This document shows positions 1 through 5,390 of a stretch of 5,904 nt of DNA, in pieces. The stretch is from positions 1-5,904 of the forward strand of contig PXBM01000091.1 in the NCBI GenBank assembly GCA_003566935.1. Reading direction: 5' to 3'. Origin of the DNA: Syntrophomonadaceae bacterium (GTDB lineage Bacteria > Bacillota > Dethiobacteria > DTU022). Every line of letters begins with the position of its first letter. Position 1 is the stretch's first letter. The position numbers and the translations under genes were made by a program. The notes under the pieces were generated by a model, which saw only the letters and a program-made list of their open reading frames with translations, was not told the origin of the DNA and did not search any database.

Positions 1-1
1 C

Positions 2-244
2 GATCAAATGGAGCCTGTTAAACGCGGCCCCTACGCCGGGGCTGTCGGTTACTTCTCATATTCCGGCAGCATGGACACCTGTATTACGATACGCACCATC
101 ATATTTACAGGCGGCAAGGCCTACGCCCAGGCCGGGGCCGGTATAGTTGCTGATTCTGATCCAAACAATGAGTATGAGGAGACTGTAAATAAGGCTAAAG
201 TTTTAATCAGGGCCTTACAACTTGCCGAGGAGGGATTAATGTGA
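2..244 (+). CDS. trpE: Anthranilate synthase component I, C-terminal end (partial, 5' end outside window)
   Basis: This is the last 80 codons of the chorismate-binding subunit of anthranilate synthase, which with TrpG converts chorismate and glutamine (or ammonia) to anthranilate, the first committed step to tryptophan. The frame is open from the first bases of the window, so the ATG at 8 is an internal Met and not the start. The visible part carries the family's C-terminal signature: RGPYAGAVGYFSYSG, then MDTCITIRT, then QAGAGIVADS followed by an E-x-x-E-x-x-NKA helix. The MDTC form fits TrpE better than PabB, and the location ahead of trpG and trpD supports that. The N-terminal region with the tryptophan feedback site is not in the window. 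It ends ATG TGA, overlapping the GTG start of trpG by 4 bases (GTGA), which suggests coupled synthesis of the two subunits. Confidence 0.95.
   Translation, partial: DQMEPVKRGPYAGAVGYFSYSGSMDTCITIRTIIFTGGKAYAQAGAGIVADSDPNNEYEETVNKAKVLIRALQLAEEGLM
227..234 (+). promoter_or_regulatory. Ribosome binding site that fixes the trpG GTG start
   Basis: GAGGAGGG lies inside the last codons of trpE, with 6 bases between it and the GTG at 241. This spacing supports the GTG as the true start, which is also where the family's N-terminal strand (ILVIDNYDSF) begins. Confidence 0.8.
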
Positions 245-873
245 TTTTAGTCATTGACAATTATGATTCATTTACCTACAACCTGGTTCAATATATCGGG
301 GAAATGGCGGGTGAAAAGGAAATAAAAATATACCGTAATGATCAAATAACGCCTGCCGAGATCCTTACTATGTTGCCTGAGAGAATAGTTCTCTCACCGG
401 GACCGGGTAACCCTGATGGAGCCGGTAATTGCCTGGATATTGTAAGGGGGCTAAATGGTTCTTTTCCCCTGCTGGGAGTCTGCCTGGGGCACCAGGTGAT
501 CGGTCAGGCTTATGGAGGGGAAATAATCCCAGCCCGAAAGCTGATGCACGGAAAAGTTTCACGGGTAGCTCATAACGGCAGGGAAATTTTTAAGGGAGCC
601 GGGCCAAACTTTAAAGCGGCCCGCTATCATTCCCTGGTTGTTAATGCCGAAAGCCTGCCGCCAGAGCTGCTTGTGACGGCAGTTTCCGAAGACGGGGAAA
701 TAATGGGTCTAAAGCATAGCCGGGCACCCGTATGGGGTATCCAGTTTCACCCCGAATCAATATTAACCGAAGATGGTAAGCAAATCATAAAAAACTTTTT
801 AGAAGGAGAGGGTTTTAGTAATGAGGATTATGGAAGCTATTGCTGCAGCCGCAGCACAGTCCAATCTCAGTGA
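241..873 (+). CDS. trpG: Anthranilate synthase component II, glutamine amidotransferase
   Basis: This class I glutamine amidotransferase hydrolyses glutamine and passes ammonia to TrpE. The GTG start is immediately followed by the family's N-terminal ILVIDNYDSFTYNL. SPGPGNP (about 52-58) forms the oxyanion region. LGVCLGHQ carries the nucleophile Cys81, and QFHPES carries His170 and Glu172, completing the triad. MHGK at 102-105 is typical of TrpG/PabA. In some bacteria one such subunit also serves PabB in folate synthesis; that cannot be judged here. The recognisable protein ends near NFLE at residue 188. The remaining residues, ending with YCCSRSTVQSQ, are out-of-frame translation of the trpD start. 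The annotated 210 residues are longer than the roughly 190 usual for the family, and the ORF overlaps trpD by 53 bases, probably after loss of one base near 813-816. Confidence 0.95.
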   Translation: MILVIDNYDSFTYNLVQYIGEMAGEKEIKIYRNDQITPAEILTMLPERIVLSPGPGNPDGAGNCLDIVRGLNGSFPLLGVCLGHQVIGQAYGGEIIPARKLMHGKVSRVAHNGREIFKGAGPNFKAARYHSLVVNAESLPPELLVTAVSEDGEIMGLKHSRAPVWGIQFHPESILTEDGKQIIKNFLEGEGFSNEDYGSYCCSRSTVQSQ

Positions 874-1879
874 AGGTGATGCCTGCGATGTAATGGAAGG
901 GATTATGAACGGACAGGCAACTGATGTCCAGATTGCCGGATTAATTACTGCTCTGCGAGTTAAGGGAGAAACCGAAGAAGAGATTACAGGTTTTGCCCGG
1001 GCTATCCGGTCAGGAGCGGCAGGGGTTAATCTGAGCAGCAGCGGCTTAATCGATACCTGTGGAACCGGCGGTGACCAGTCCTATACGTTCAATATATCCA
1101 CGGCAGCCGCTTTTGTTGTAGCAGCCTGCGGAGTGCCTGTTGCCAAACACGGCAACCGTTCTGTTTCGAGCAAGTGCGGCAGTGCCGATGTGCTGGAAGC
1201 TCTTGGAGTTAATCTTGATTTAGATCCCGGCGCTGCTGCAGGTGTTATGAAAGAAGCCGGAATAGCATTTCTATTTGCCCCCGTTTACCATGTTGCAATG
1301 AAGCATGCTGTAAAGGCGCGGAAGGAAATTGGGATCAGAACTATATTTAACCTGCTGGGGCCGTTGGTCAACCCGGCCAGGGCTGAGTACCATTTAATGG
1401 GTGTATACAGTCCTGAGCTAACGGTAGCACTGGGCACGGTGCTATCAAGGCTGGGTGTAACAAGAGCCCTGGTAGTGCATGGAGCCGGCAGGCTGGACGA
1501 AATATCCACCCTTGGTGCTACCAGGGTGACGGAAGTCAGGCAAGGCCTGGTGAAAACTTATGAAATCACTCCTGATATGTTTGGCCTGCCTGTTCCCAGG
1601 CCGGAAGAACTGCAGGGCGGGGAAACAGAAAAAAATGCTGCCATCATCCAAAGCGTGCTAAAAGGTGAGCGGGGTGCTGCACGGGATATAGTTGTCTTAA
1701 ACTCTGCCGCAGCGCTTTACACAGCGGGTAAAGCTGAAAGTATTGAAGCAGGACTAAAGCCGGCCTGTGAAGCTATTGATTCTGGGAAAGCATTACACAG
1801 GTTGGAACTGTTGAAGCGCTGCACAAATGCTATCAACAGGAAGGAGGCAGGGGCGGTAAGTCTTTCATCTTCCGCCTGA
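821..1879 (+). CDS. trpD: Anthranilate phosphoribosyltransferase
   Basis: This enzyme transfers phosphoribosyl from PRPP to anthranilate, giving N-(5'-phosphoribosyl)-anthranilate in the cytosol. A small N-terminal helical domain (about 1-70) is followed by the PRPP-binding domain: GTGGD at 81-85, NIST at 91-94, KHGNRSVSSKCGSADVLE from 109, the RKEIGIRTIFNLLGPLVNPA segment (167-186) that contacts anthranilate, and the metal-binding LDEIS with Asp226 and Glu227. The ATG at 821 is preferred over the in-frame ATG at 830 because AAGGAG at 803-808 lies 12 bases before the first but 21 before the second; the family's N-terminus alone does not decide. At 352 residues it is slightly longer than the usual 335-345, the extra being a Ser/Ala tail after residue 342. 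The protein contains no tryptophan. It is unfused to trpG, unlike in E. coli. Confidence 0.97.
   Translation: MRIMEAIAAAAAQSNLSEGDACDVMEGIMNGQATDVQIAGLITALRVKGETEEEITGFARAIRSGAAGVNLSSSGLIDTCGTGGDQSYTFNISTAAAFVVAACGVPVAKHGNRSVSSKCGSADVLEALGVNLDLDPGAAAGVMKEAGIAFLFAPVYHVAMKHAVKARKEIGIRTIFNLLGPLVNPARAEYHLMGVYSPELTVALGTVLSRLGVTRALVVHGAGRLDEISTLGATRVTEVRQGLVKTYEITPDMFGLPVPRPEELQGGETEKNAAIIQSVLKGERGAARDIVVLNSAAALYTAGKAESIEAGLKPACEAIDSGKALHRLELLKRCTNAINRKEAGAVSLSSSA
1841..1847 (+). promoter_or_regulatory. Displaced Shine-Dalgarno, probably for trpC
   Basis: AAGGAGG lies within the 3' end of trpD, 37 bases before the trpC ATG at 1885. No ATG, GTG or TTG lies at normal spacing downstream of it. The bases immediately before the trpC ATG (1870-1884) contain no Shine-Dalgarno. 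The intervening hairpin at 1851-1877 could bring it to useful distance. Confidence 0.45.
1851..1877 (+). promoter_or_regulatory. Hairpin spanning the trpD end, just before trpC
   Basis: GGCGG (1852-1856) pairs with CCGCC (1872-1876), a U bulges at 1857, and AAG (1858-1860) pairs with CTT (1869-1871). This leaves an 8-base loop (1861-1868). A G-U pair between 1851 and 1877 can extend the stem. There is no U-tract after it, so it is not an intrinsic terminator. Folding would shorten the distance between the AAGGAGG at 1841 and the trpC ATG from 37 to about 10-12 bases. The pairing is seen directly; the role is inferred. Confidence 0.45.
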
Positions 1880-1884
1880 TAAAA

Positions 1885-2694
1885 ATGTTACTGGAACAGA
1901 TAGTCAGCAATAAAAAAAGAGAAGTTGCCAGCCTGGAAGCCTCCCGGCCCCTGGGTATTATCACCAGCGCCCTTGGAAACATAGAAAAGCCCCGCAGTTT
2001 TAAGCAAAGCTTGCAGGGTAGCGGCGGTCTGAAAATAATAGCCGAAGTAAAACGCGCTTCCCCGGTTAAAGGCTTGCTTAGTTCAAATTTTGACCCGGTA
2101 AGATTAGCCGGGGCTTATCAGCGCGGGGGTGCCGGTGCAATATCAGTAATCACTGAAAATAAATTTTTTAAAGGTGATCCTGCTTATATCAACCAGGTCA
2201 AAAAATGCACTGAGCTGCCGATTCTGCGCAAGGATTTTATTTTAAATGAATACCAGGTTTTTGAGTCGAGAGTACTAAAAGCAGATGCGATCCTTTTGAT
2301 TGTTTCTATTCTCGATCAGTACATGCTTCGCAGGCTGATCAATCTGGCCGCCGACCTGGGGATGGCAGCCCTGGTAGAAGTGCATAATAAAGAGGAGTTG
2401 AAGCAAGCCATAGATGCCGGGGCTGATGTGATTGGCATTAATAACCGAAATCTAAAAACTTTCAACGTAAGCCTTTCCACTACCCTGCAGTTAGCTGTTG
2501 ATATTCCGGAAGGTGCTTTAGTGGTCAGCGAGAGCGGAATAGCCAGTCGTGAGGATGTTTTACTTCTCGAGCAGGCCGGAGTAGACGCGGCCCTGGTTGG
2601 CGAAACCCTGGTTCGCTCAACGGATCCATCTGCCAGGCTGAAGGAATTAAAGGGTCTGCCGGCAGGGAAAGGAGCCGAAGCGCAATGTGGATAA
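1885..2694 (+). CDS. trpC: Indole-3-glycerol phosphate synthase
   Basis: This TIM-barrel enzyme closes the indole ring, converting carboxyphenylamino-deoxyribulose phosphate to indole-3-glycerol phosphate with loss of CO2 and water. Visible family elements in order are IIAEVKRASPVKG with Glu54 and Lys56, SVITENKFFKG, LPILRKDFI with the general-acid lysine (Lys116), ALVEVHN with Glu165, IGINNRNL (183-190), VVSESGI near 213-219 and ALVGETLVRS near the end, which forms the phosphate site. At 269 residues it is the normal size for a monofunctional enzyme and is not fused to TrpF. The start is supported by the family opening (MLLEQIVSNKKREV). It begins 5 bases after the trpD stop without an adjacent Shine-Dalgarno, so translation probably depends on coupling to trpD or on the displaced site at 1841. 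There is no tryptophan in the protein. Confidence 0.97.
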   Translation: MLLEQIVSNKKREVASLEASRPLGIITSALGNIEKPRSFKQSLQGSGGLKIIAEVKRASPVKGLLSSNFDPVRLAGAYQRGGAGAISVITENKFFKGDPAYINQVKKCTELPILRKDFILNEYQVFESRVLKADAILLIVSILDQYMLRRLINLAADLGMAALVEVHNKEELKQAIDAGADVIGINNRNLKTFNVSLSTTLQLAVDIPEGALVVSESGIASREDVLLLEQAGVDAALVGETLVRSTDPSARLKELKGLPAGKGAEAQCG

Positions 2695-3323
2695 AGATAT
2701 GTGGCATCAAGACGGTCGAAGCAGCAGTGTGCTGCGCGGAGGCGGGAGCCGATGCTGTCGGATTTGTTTTTGCGGATAGCCTGAGGAAAGTTTCAGTTGA
2801 CCAGGCTGCTGAAATTATCAGGGTCATTCCGCCGGAGGTAAATAAAGTCGGGGTTTTTGTTAACAGGTCTTACTCGGATGTTGCTGCAATAGATGCTGCC
2901 CTGGGTCTTGACCTGCTTCAGTTTCATGGGGATGAAAGTCCGCATTACTGCAGCAGATTCCCAGGACAGGCTGTTAAATCGTTCCGGATTGCAAATCCTG
3001 CCGATTTAGAGGATGTCAAGAAGTACCGGGGCAGTGTGAAGGCCTGTTTGCTTGACTCCTTTGAAGCGGGGCAGGCCGGAGGAACGGGCAAAGCCTGGGA
3101 TTGGGCAATGCTTGCAAACATGGTGAACCAGGAACTGGCCGGTTTTAAACTGATCGTGGCCGGGGGATTGACAGCGCAAAACGTTAAAGTTGTCCTGCAG
3201 CATGTCAATCCTTACGGGTTGGATATCAGCTCAGGTGTGGAAAGTGGAGGGCAAAAAGACTGTGGTTTAATCGAAGAATTTATAAAAACCGTAAGGAGGT
3301 GCGAAAATGAGCAGCCTGCCTGA
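2685..3323 (+). CDS. trpF: Phosphoribosylanthranilate isomerase
   Basis: This TIM-barrel isomerase performs the Amadori rearrangement of phosphoribosyl-anthranilate to CdRP, feeding TrpC. The N-terminal KICGIK contains the catalytic-base cysteine (Cys6). ADAVGFVF and LLQFHGDE are typical barrel strands. LLDSF carries the catalytic aspartate (Asp124), followed by GGTGK at 132-136. AGGL (159-162) and GLDISSGVES (178-187) form the phosphate-binding end of the barrel. After this the usual PGxKD is GGQKD. At 212 residues the length is normal. AAAGGAG at 2668-2674 lies 10 bases before the ATG, which overlaps the end of trpC by 10 bases in another frame. It carries three of the six tryptophans found in the complete Trp proteins here. 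Confidence 0.96.
   Translation: MWIKICGIKTVEAAVCCAEAGADAVGFVFADSLRKVSVDQAAEIIRVIPPEVNKVGVFVNRSYSDVAAIDAALGLDLLQFHGDESPHYCSRFPGQAVKSFRIANPADLEDVKKYRGSVKACLLDSFEAGQAGGTGKAWDWAMLANMVNQELAGFKLIVAGGLTAQNVKVVLQHVNPYGLDISSGVESGGQKDCGLIEEFIKTVRRCENEQPA
3293..3300 (+). promoter_or_regulatory. Consensus ribosome binding site of trpB
   Basis: AAGGAGGT, within TAAGGAGGTG, is a near-complete complement of the 16S rRNA tail and lies 6 bases before the trpB ATG at 3307. It is the strongest site in the window and sits inside the trpF coding sequence, consistent with high independent initiation of trpB. Confidence 0.85.
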
Positions 3324-4503
3324 TCAGAAAGGATATTTTGGTAGCTACGGGGGACGTTATGTTCCGGAAACCCTGATGACAGCCCTGCTCGAACTGGAGC
3401 AGGATTATATTGAATGCAGGGAAGATCCAGATTTTGCCCGCGAATTGCATTATTACCTGCAGCAGTACTGCGGCCGTCCAACCCCGCTCTATTATGCTGA
3501 AAGGCTGACCGAAATACTGGGCGGGGCAAAAATATATTTGAAAAGGGAAGACTTGAACCATACCGGGGCCCATAAAATCAATAACACCCTGGGCCAGGTG
3601 CTGCTGGCCCGGCGAATGGGCAAAAAAAGAATAATTGCAGAAACCGGGGCCGGGCAGCATGGGGTGGCGACGGCATCTGTAGCGACCATGTTTGGTCTGC
3701 AATGCGATATCTATATGGGAGAAGAAGATATGCAGCGCCAGGAACTAAACGTATTCCGGATGAACCTGCTTGGTGCCAGGGTCATTCCGGTTACTTCGGG
3801 CAGTAAAACCCTGAAGGATGCCACCAATGAAGCTTTGCGGGACTGGGTTACGAATGTTAATGACACTCATTATATCATCGGTTCCGTGGTCGGGCCGCAT
3901 CCTTACCCGGTCATGGTGCGAGACTTTCAGAGGGTGATCGGAGAAGAAACCAGGGATCAATTCAGACAGGTTGAAGGCGGTTTGCCTGATTACCTGGTTG
4001 CCTGTGTCGGTGGGGGCAGTAATGCGGCCGGTTTCTTCCATCCCTTTGTTGAAGACGAAACAGTAAAGCTAATTGGAGTTGAAGCTGCCGGCAAAGGTTT
4101 GGATACAGGTTTCCATGCAGCAAGCCTGAGCGGGGGTCGGCCCGGTGTGCTGCATGGAAATTTAAGCTACCTGCTCCAGGATCAGGCCGGACAGGTTACA
4201 GTAGCCCATTCTATTTCCGCCGGTCTTGATTATCCCGGGGTCGGCCCCGAGCATGCATACCTGAAGGATATTTGCCGGGCCAGCTATGCTGCTGTAACCG
4301 ACCGTGATGCCCTTAGAGCCTTTACCCTTCTTGCCGAGTGCGAAGGGATTATCCCCGCCCTGGAAAGCGCTCACGCCCTGGCCTACCTGGAGCAGTTGAT
4401 TCCTACAATATCTACGGATAAAAAGGTGATAGTTTGCTTGTCGGGCCGGGGGGATAAAGATGTTGCATCAGCTTCAAAAGCTTTGGAGGAGGCAGGATTA
4501 TGA
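3307..4503 (+). CDS. trpB: Tryptophan synthase beta chain
   Basis: This PLP enzyme condenses indole, channelled from TrpA, with L-serine to give L-tryptophan; it acts in a cytosolic alpha2-beta2 complex. Landmarks are YFGSYGGRYVPETLM at the N-terminus, GRPTPL at 56-61, LNHTGAHKINN with the PLP-binding Lys90, AETGAGQHGVATA with the catalytic Glu112, the GGGSNA phosphate loop at 235-240, the COMM-domain stretch between them, AGLDYPGVGPEHA containing Asp308, ECEGIIPALESAHA, and LSGRGDKD with Ser379 near the PLP ring nitrogen. Its 398 residues and the standard motifs mark it as the main TrpB (TrpB1 type), not the stand-alone TrpB2. It overlaps trpF by 17 bases and trpA by 4. Confidence 0.98.
   Translation: MSSLPDQKGYFGSYGGRYVPETLMTALLELEQDYIECREDPDFARELHYYLQQYCGRPTPLYYAERLTEILGGAKIYLKREDLNHTGAHKINNTLGQVLLARRMGKKRIIAETGAGQHGVATASVATMFGLQCDIYMGEEDMQRQELNVFRMNLLGARVIPVTSGSKTLKDATNEALRDWVTNVNDTHYIIGSVVGPHPYPVMVRDFQRVIGEETRDQFRQVEGGLPDYLVACVGGGSNAAGFFHPFVEDETVKLIGVEAAGKGLDTGFHAASLSGGRPGVLHGNLSYLLQDQAGQVTVAHSISAGLDYPGVGPEHAYLKDICRASYAAVTDRDALRAFTLLAECEGIIPALESAHALAYLEQLIPTISTDKKVIVCLSGRGDKDVASASKALEEAGL
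4485..4492 (+). promoter_or_regulatory. Ribosome binding site of trpA
   Basis: GGAGGAGG lies in the last codons of trpB, 7 bases before the ATG at 4500. The trpA start and trpB stop share ATGA, the classic arrangement for coupled 1:1 production of the alpha and beta chains. Confidence 0.8.
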
Positions 4504-5282
4504 ACAGGATCGATGTGAAATTTAACAAGCTGCGGACGGAGGGAAAGAAAGGCATAATCGTCTACGTGACTGCCGGTGATCCTGACCTGGAAACTACCGA
4601 AGAACTGGTCTGCCGACTGGCTGAGAGCGGAGCGGCTATGGTTGAGCTGGGGGTGCCTTTTTCTGATCCCGTTGCCGATGGCCCGGTCATCCAGGCTGCT
4701 GCCGGCCGAGCATTGAAAAACGGGGTTACCCTGAAAGATGTTTTAGAACTGACTTCCCGGCTGCGTTCCAGGCTGGATATTCCCCTGCTTGTGATGACCT
4801 ACTATAACCCTGTTTACTCATTTGGCCTTGAATCATTTGTTCATACTGCCTCAAAAAGCGGTCTTGATGGTGTAATTGTTCCCGATCTGCCCCTGGAAGA
4901 AAGTGAAGCTCTAAGTGAAATGCTGCAGAAGTGGGGACTGCACTTAATTCAACTGCTTGCTCCGACCAGTTCGCCCGGGCGAATCAAGGCAGCTGTTAAA
5001 AATGCCGGAGGCTTTATTTACTGCGTATCAGTATCCGGGGTGACCGGAGCCAGAACTGATTTGCCCGCTTCGGGATATGAACTGCTTACCCGGGTTCGCT
5101 CTGAAACTGATCTGCCCCTGGCCCTCGGTTTCGGGATTTCGCGCCCGGAACAGGTCAGCTCCCTTGGTGATGAGGCTGATGCCGTTATTATTGGCAGCGC
5201 CATAGTCAGGCTGGTCGAAGAAGGAGGATGCAGGGATGAGATACTTAAGCGGGTAGCCTCTTACCTGAAAAAATTTAACTAA
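4500..5282 (+). CDS. trpA: Tryptophan synthase alpha chain
   Basis: This TIM-barrel subunit splits indole-3-glycerol phosphate into indole and glyceraldehyde-3-phosphate and passes indole to TrpB through the tunnel. MVELGVPFSDPVADGP places the catalytic pair at Glu49 and Asp60, the same numbering as the well-studied enterobacterial enzyme. Other family elements are VTAGDPD at 23-29, YYNPVYSFG at 101-109, VIVPDLPLEE at 125-134, YCVSVSGVTGAR from Tyr174 including the mobile loop threonine (Thr182), LALGFGIS at 207-214 and the phosphate-binding GSAIV near 232. At 260 residues the length is normal. It is the last trp gene: no further aromatic-pathway gene follows, and the stop is TAA at 5280-5282. 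Confidence 0.98.
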   Translation: MNRIDVKFNKLRTEGKKGIIVYVTAGDPDLETTEELVCRLAESGAAMVELGVPFSDPVADGPVIQAAAGRALKNGVTLKDVLELTSRLRSRLDIPLLVMTYYNPVYSFGLESFVHTASKSGLDGVIVPDLPLEESEALSEMLQKWGLHLIQLLAPTSSPGRIKAAVKNAGGFIYCVSVSGVTGARTDLPASGYELLTRVRSETDLPLALGFGISRPEQVSSLGDEADAVIIGSAIVRLVEEGGCRDEILKRVASYLKKFN

Positions 5283-5288
5283 AGTTAT

Positions 5289-5307
5289 CAAAATTGCTTG
5301 CATTTTG
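5289..5307. repeat. Short inverted repeat overlapping the carA -35 region
   Basis: CAAAAT (5289-5294) and ATTTTG (5302-5307) are perfect inverted repeats separated by 7 bases. The element lies 6 bases after the trpA stop and covers the proposed -35. It is too AT-rich and lacks the GC stem plus U-run of an intrinsic terminator. A regulator-binding site is possible but unproven. Confidence 0.3.
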
Positions 5308-5326
5308 TATGTGATGTCATTATAAT
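5298..5326 (+). promoter_or_regulatory. Predicted housekeeping-sigma promoter for carA
   Basis: A perfect TATAAT (5321-5326) is preceded at exactly 17 bases by TTGCAT (5298-5303), which matches the -35 consensus in its TTG. Transcription would start near 5332-5334, giving a leader of about 58 bases before carA. The element lies in the only real intergenic gap of the window, which is AT-rich compared with the genes, and is on the same strand as carA. No extended -10 TGn is present. Confidence 0.7.
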
Positions 5327-5349
5327 TGTAAAAATGCCTTGGAGCCCTT

Positions 5350-5371
5350 CAGCAGCACTTCGGTTCTGATG
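5350..5371 (+). promoter_or_regulatory. Imperfect UUCG hairpin in the carA leader
   Basis: The segments 5350-5358 and 5363-5371 can pair around a TTCG tetraloop (5359-5362) with seven pairs and two mismatches. It ends 5 bases before the carA Shine-Dalgarno at 5377. There is no following U-run, and I see no PyrR-binding consensus. It might modulate carA translation or RNA stability, but the stem is weak and may be incidental. Confidence 0.3.
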
Positions 5372-5376
5372 CAAAT

Positions 5377-5384
5377 AAAGGAGG
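5377..5384 (+). promoter_or_regulatory. Ribosome binding site that fixes the carA TTG start
   Basis: AAAGGAGG lies 6 bases before TTG at 5391. The first in-frame ATG is 33 codons further on, inside a conserved motif, so this site decides the start. Confidence 0.85.
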
Positions 5385-5390
5385 AATACT

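Noticed and set aside
8..244. Stand-alone 78-residue protein starting at ATG 8
   Set aside because: The frame is open upstream to the window edge and the sequence is the C-terminus of TrpE.
254..282. TTGACA (254-259), 17 bases, TACAAC: possible internal promoter at the start of trpG
   Set aside because: The bases encode the conserved VIDNYDSFTYN motif of TrpG, so the match is explained by coding, and the -10 is only 4 of 6.
1851..1884. Intrinsic terminator between trpD and trpC
   Set aside because: The stem is followed by TGATAAAAATG with no T-run, and trpC follows directly.
3168..3196. Perfect TTGACA in trpF as a possible internal promoter for trpBA
   Set aside because: No acceptable -10 hexamer lies 16-18 bases downstream.
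3280..3702. 140-codon open frame on the minus strand across the trpF/trpB junction
   Set aside because: It is antisense to well-supported trpB and trpF, shows no recognisable motif and no convincing ribosome binding site; the same holds for the other minus-strand frames.
5331..5390. PyrR-type attenuator or other riboswitch in the carA leader
   Set aside because: The leader is only about 58 bases, with no PyrR-binding consensus and no terminator/antiterminator pair.
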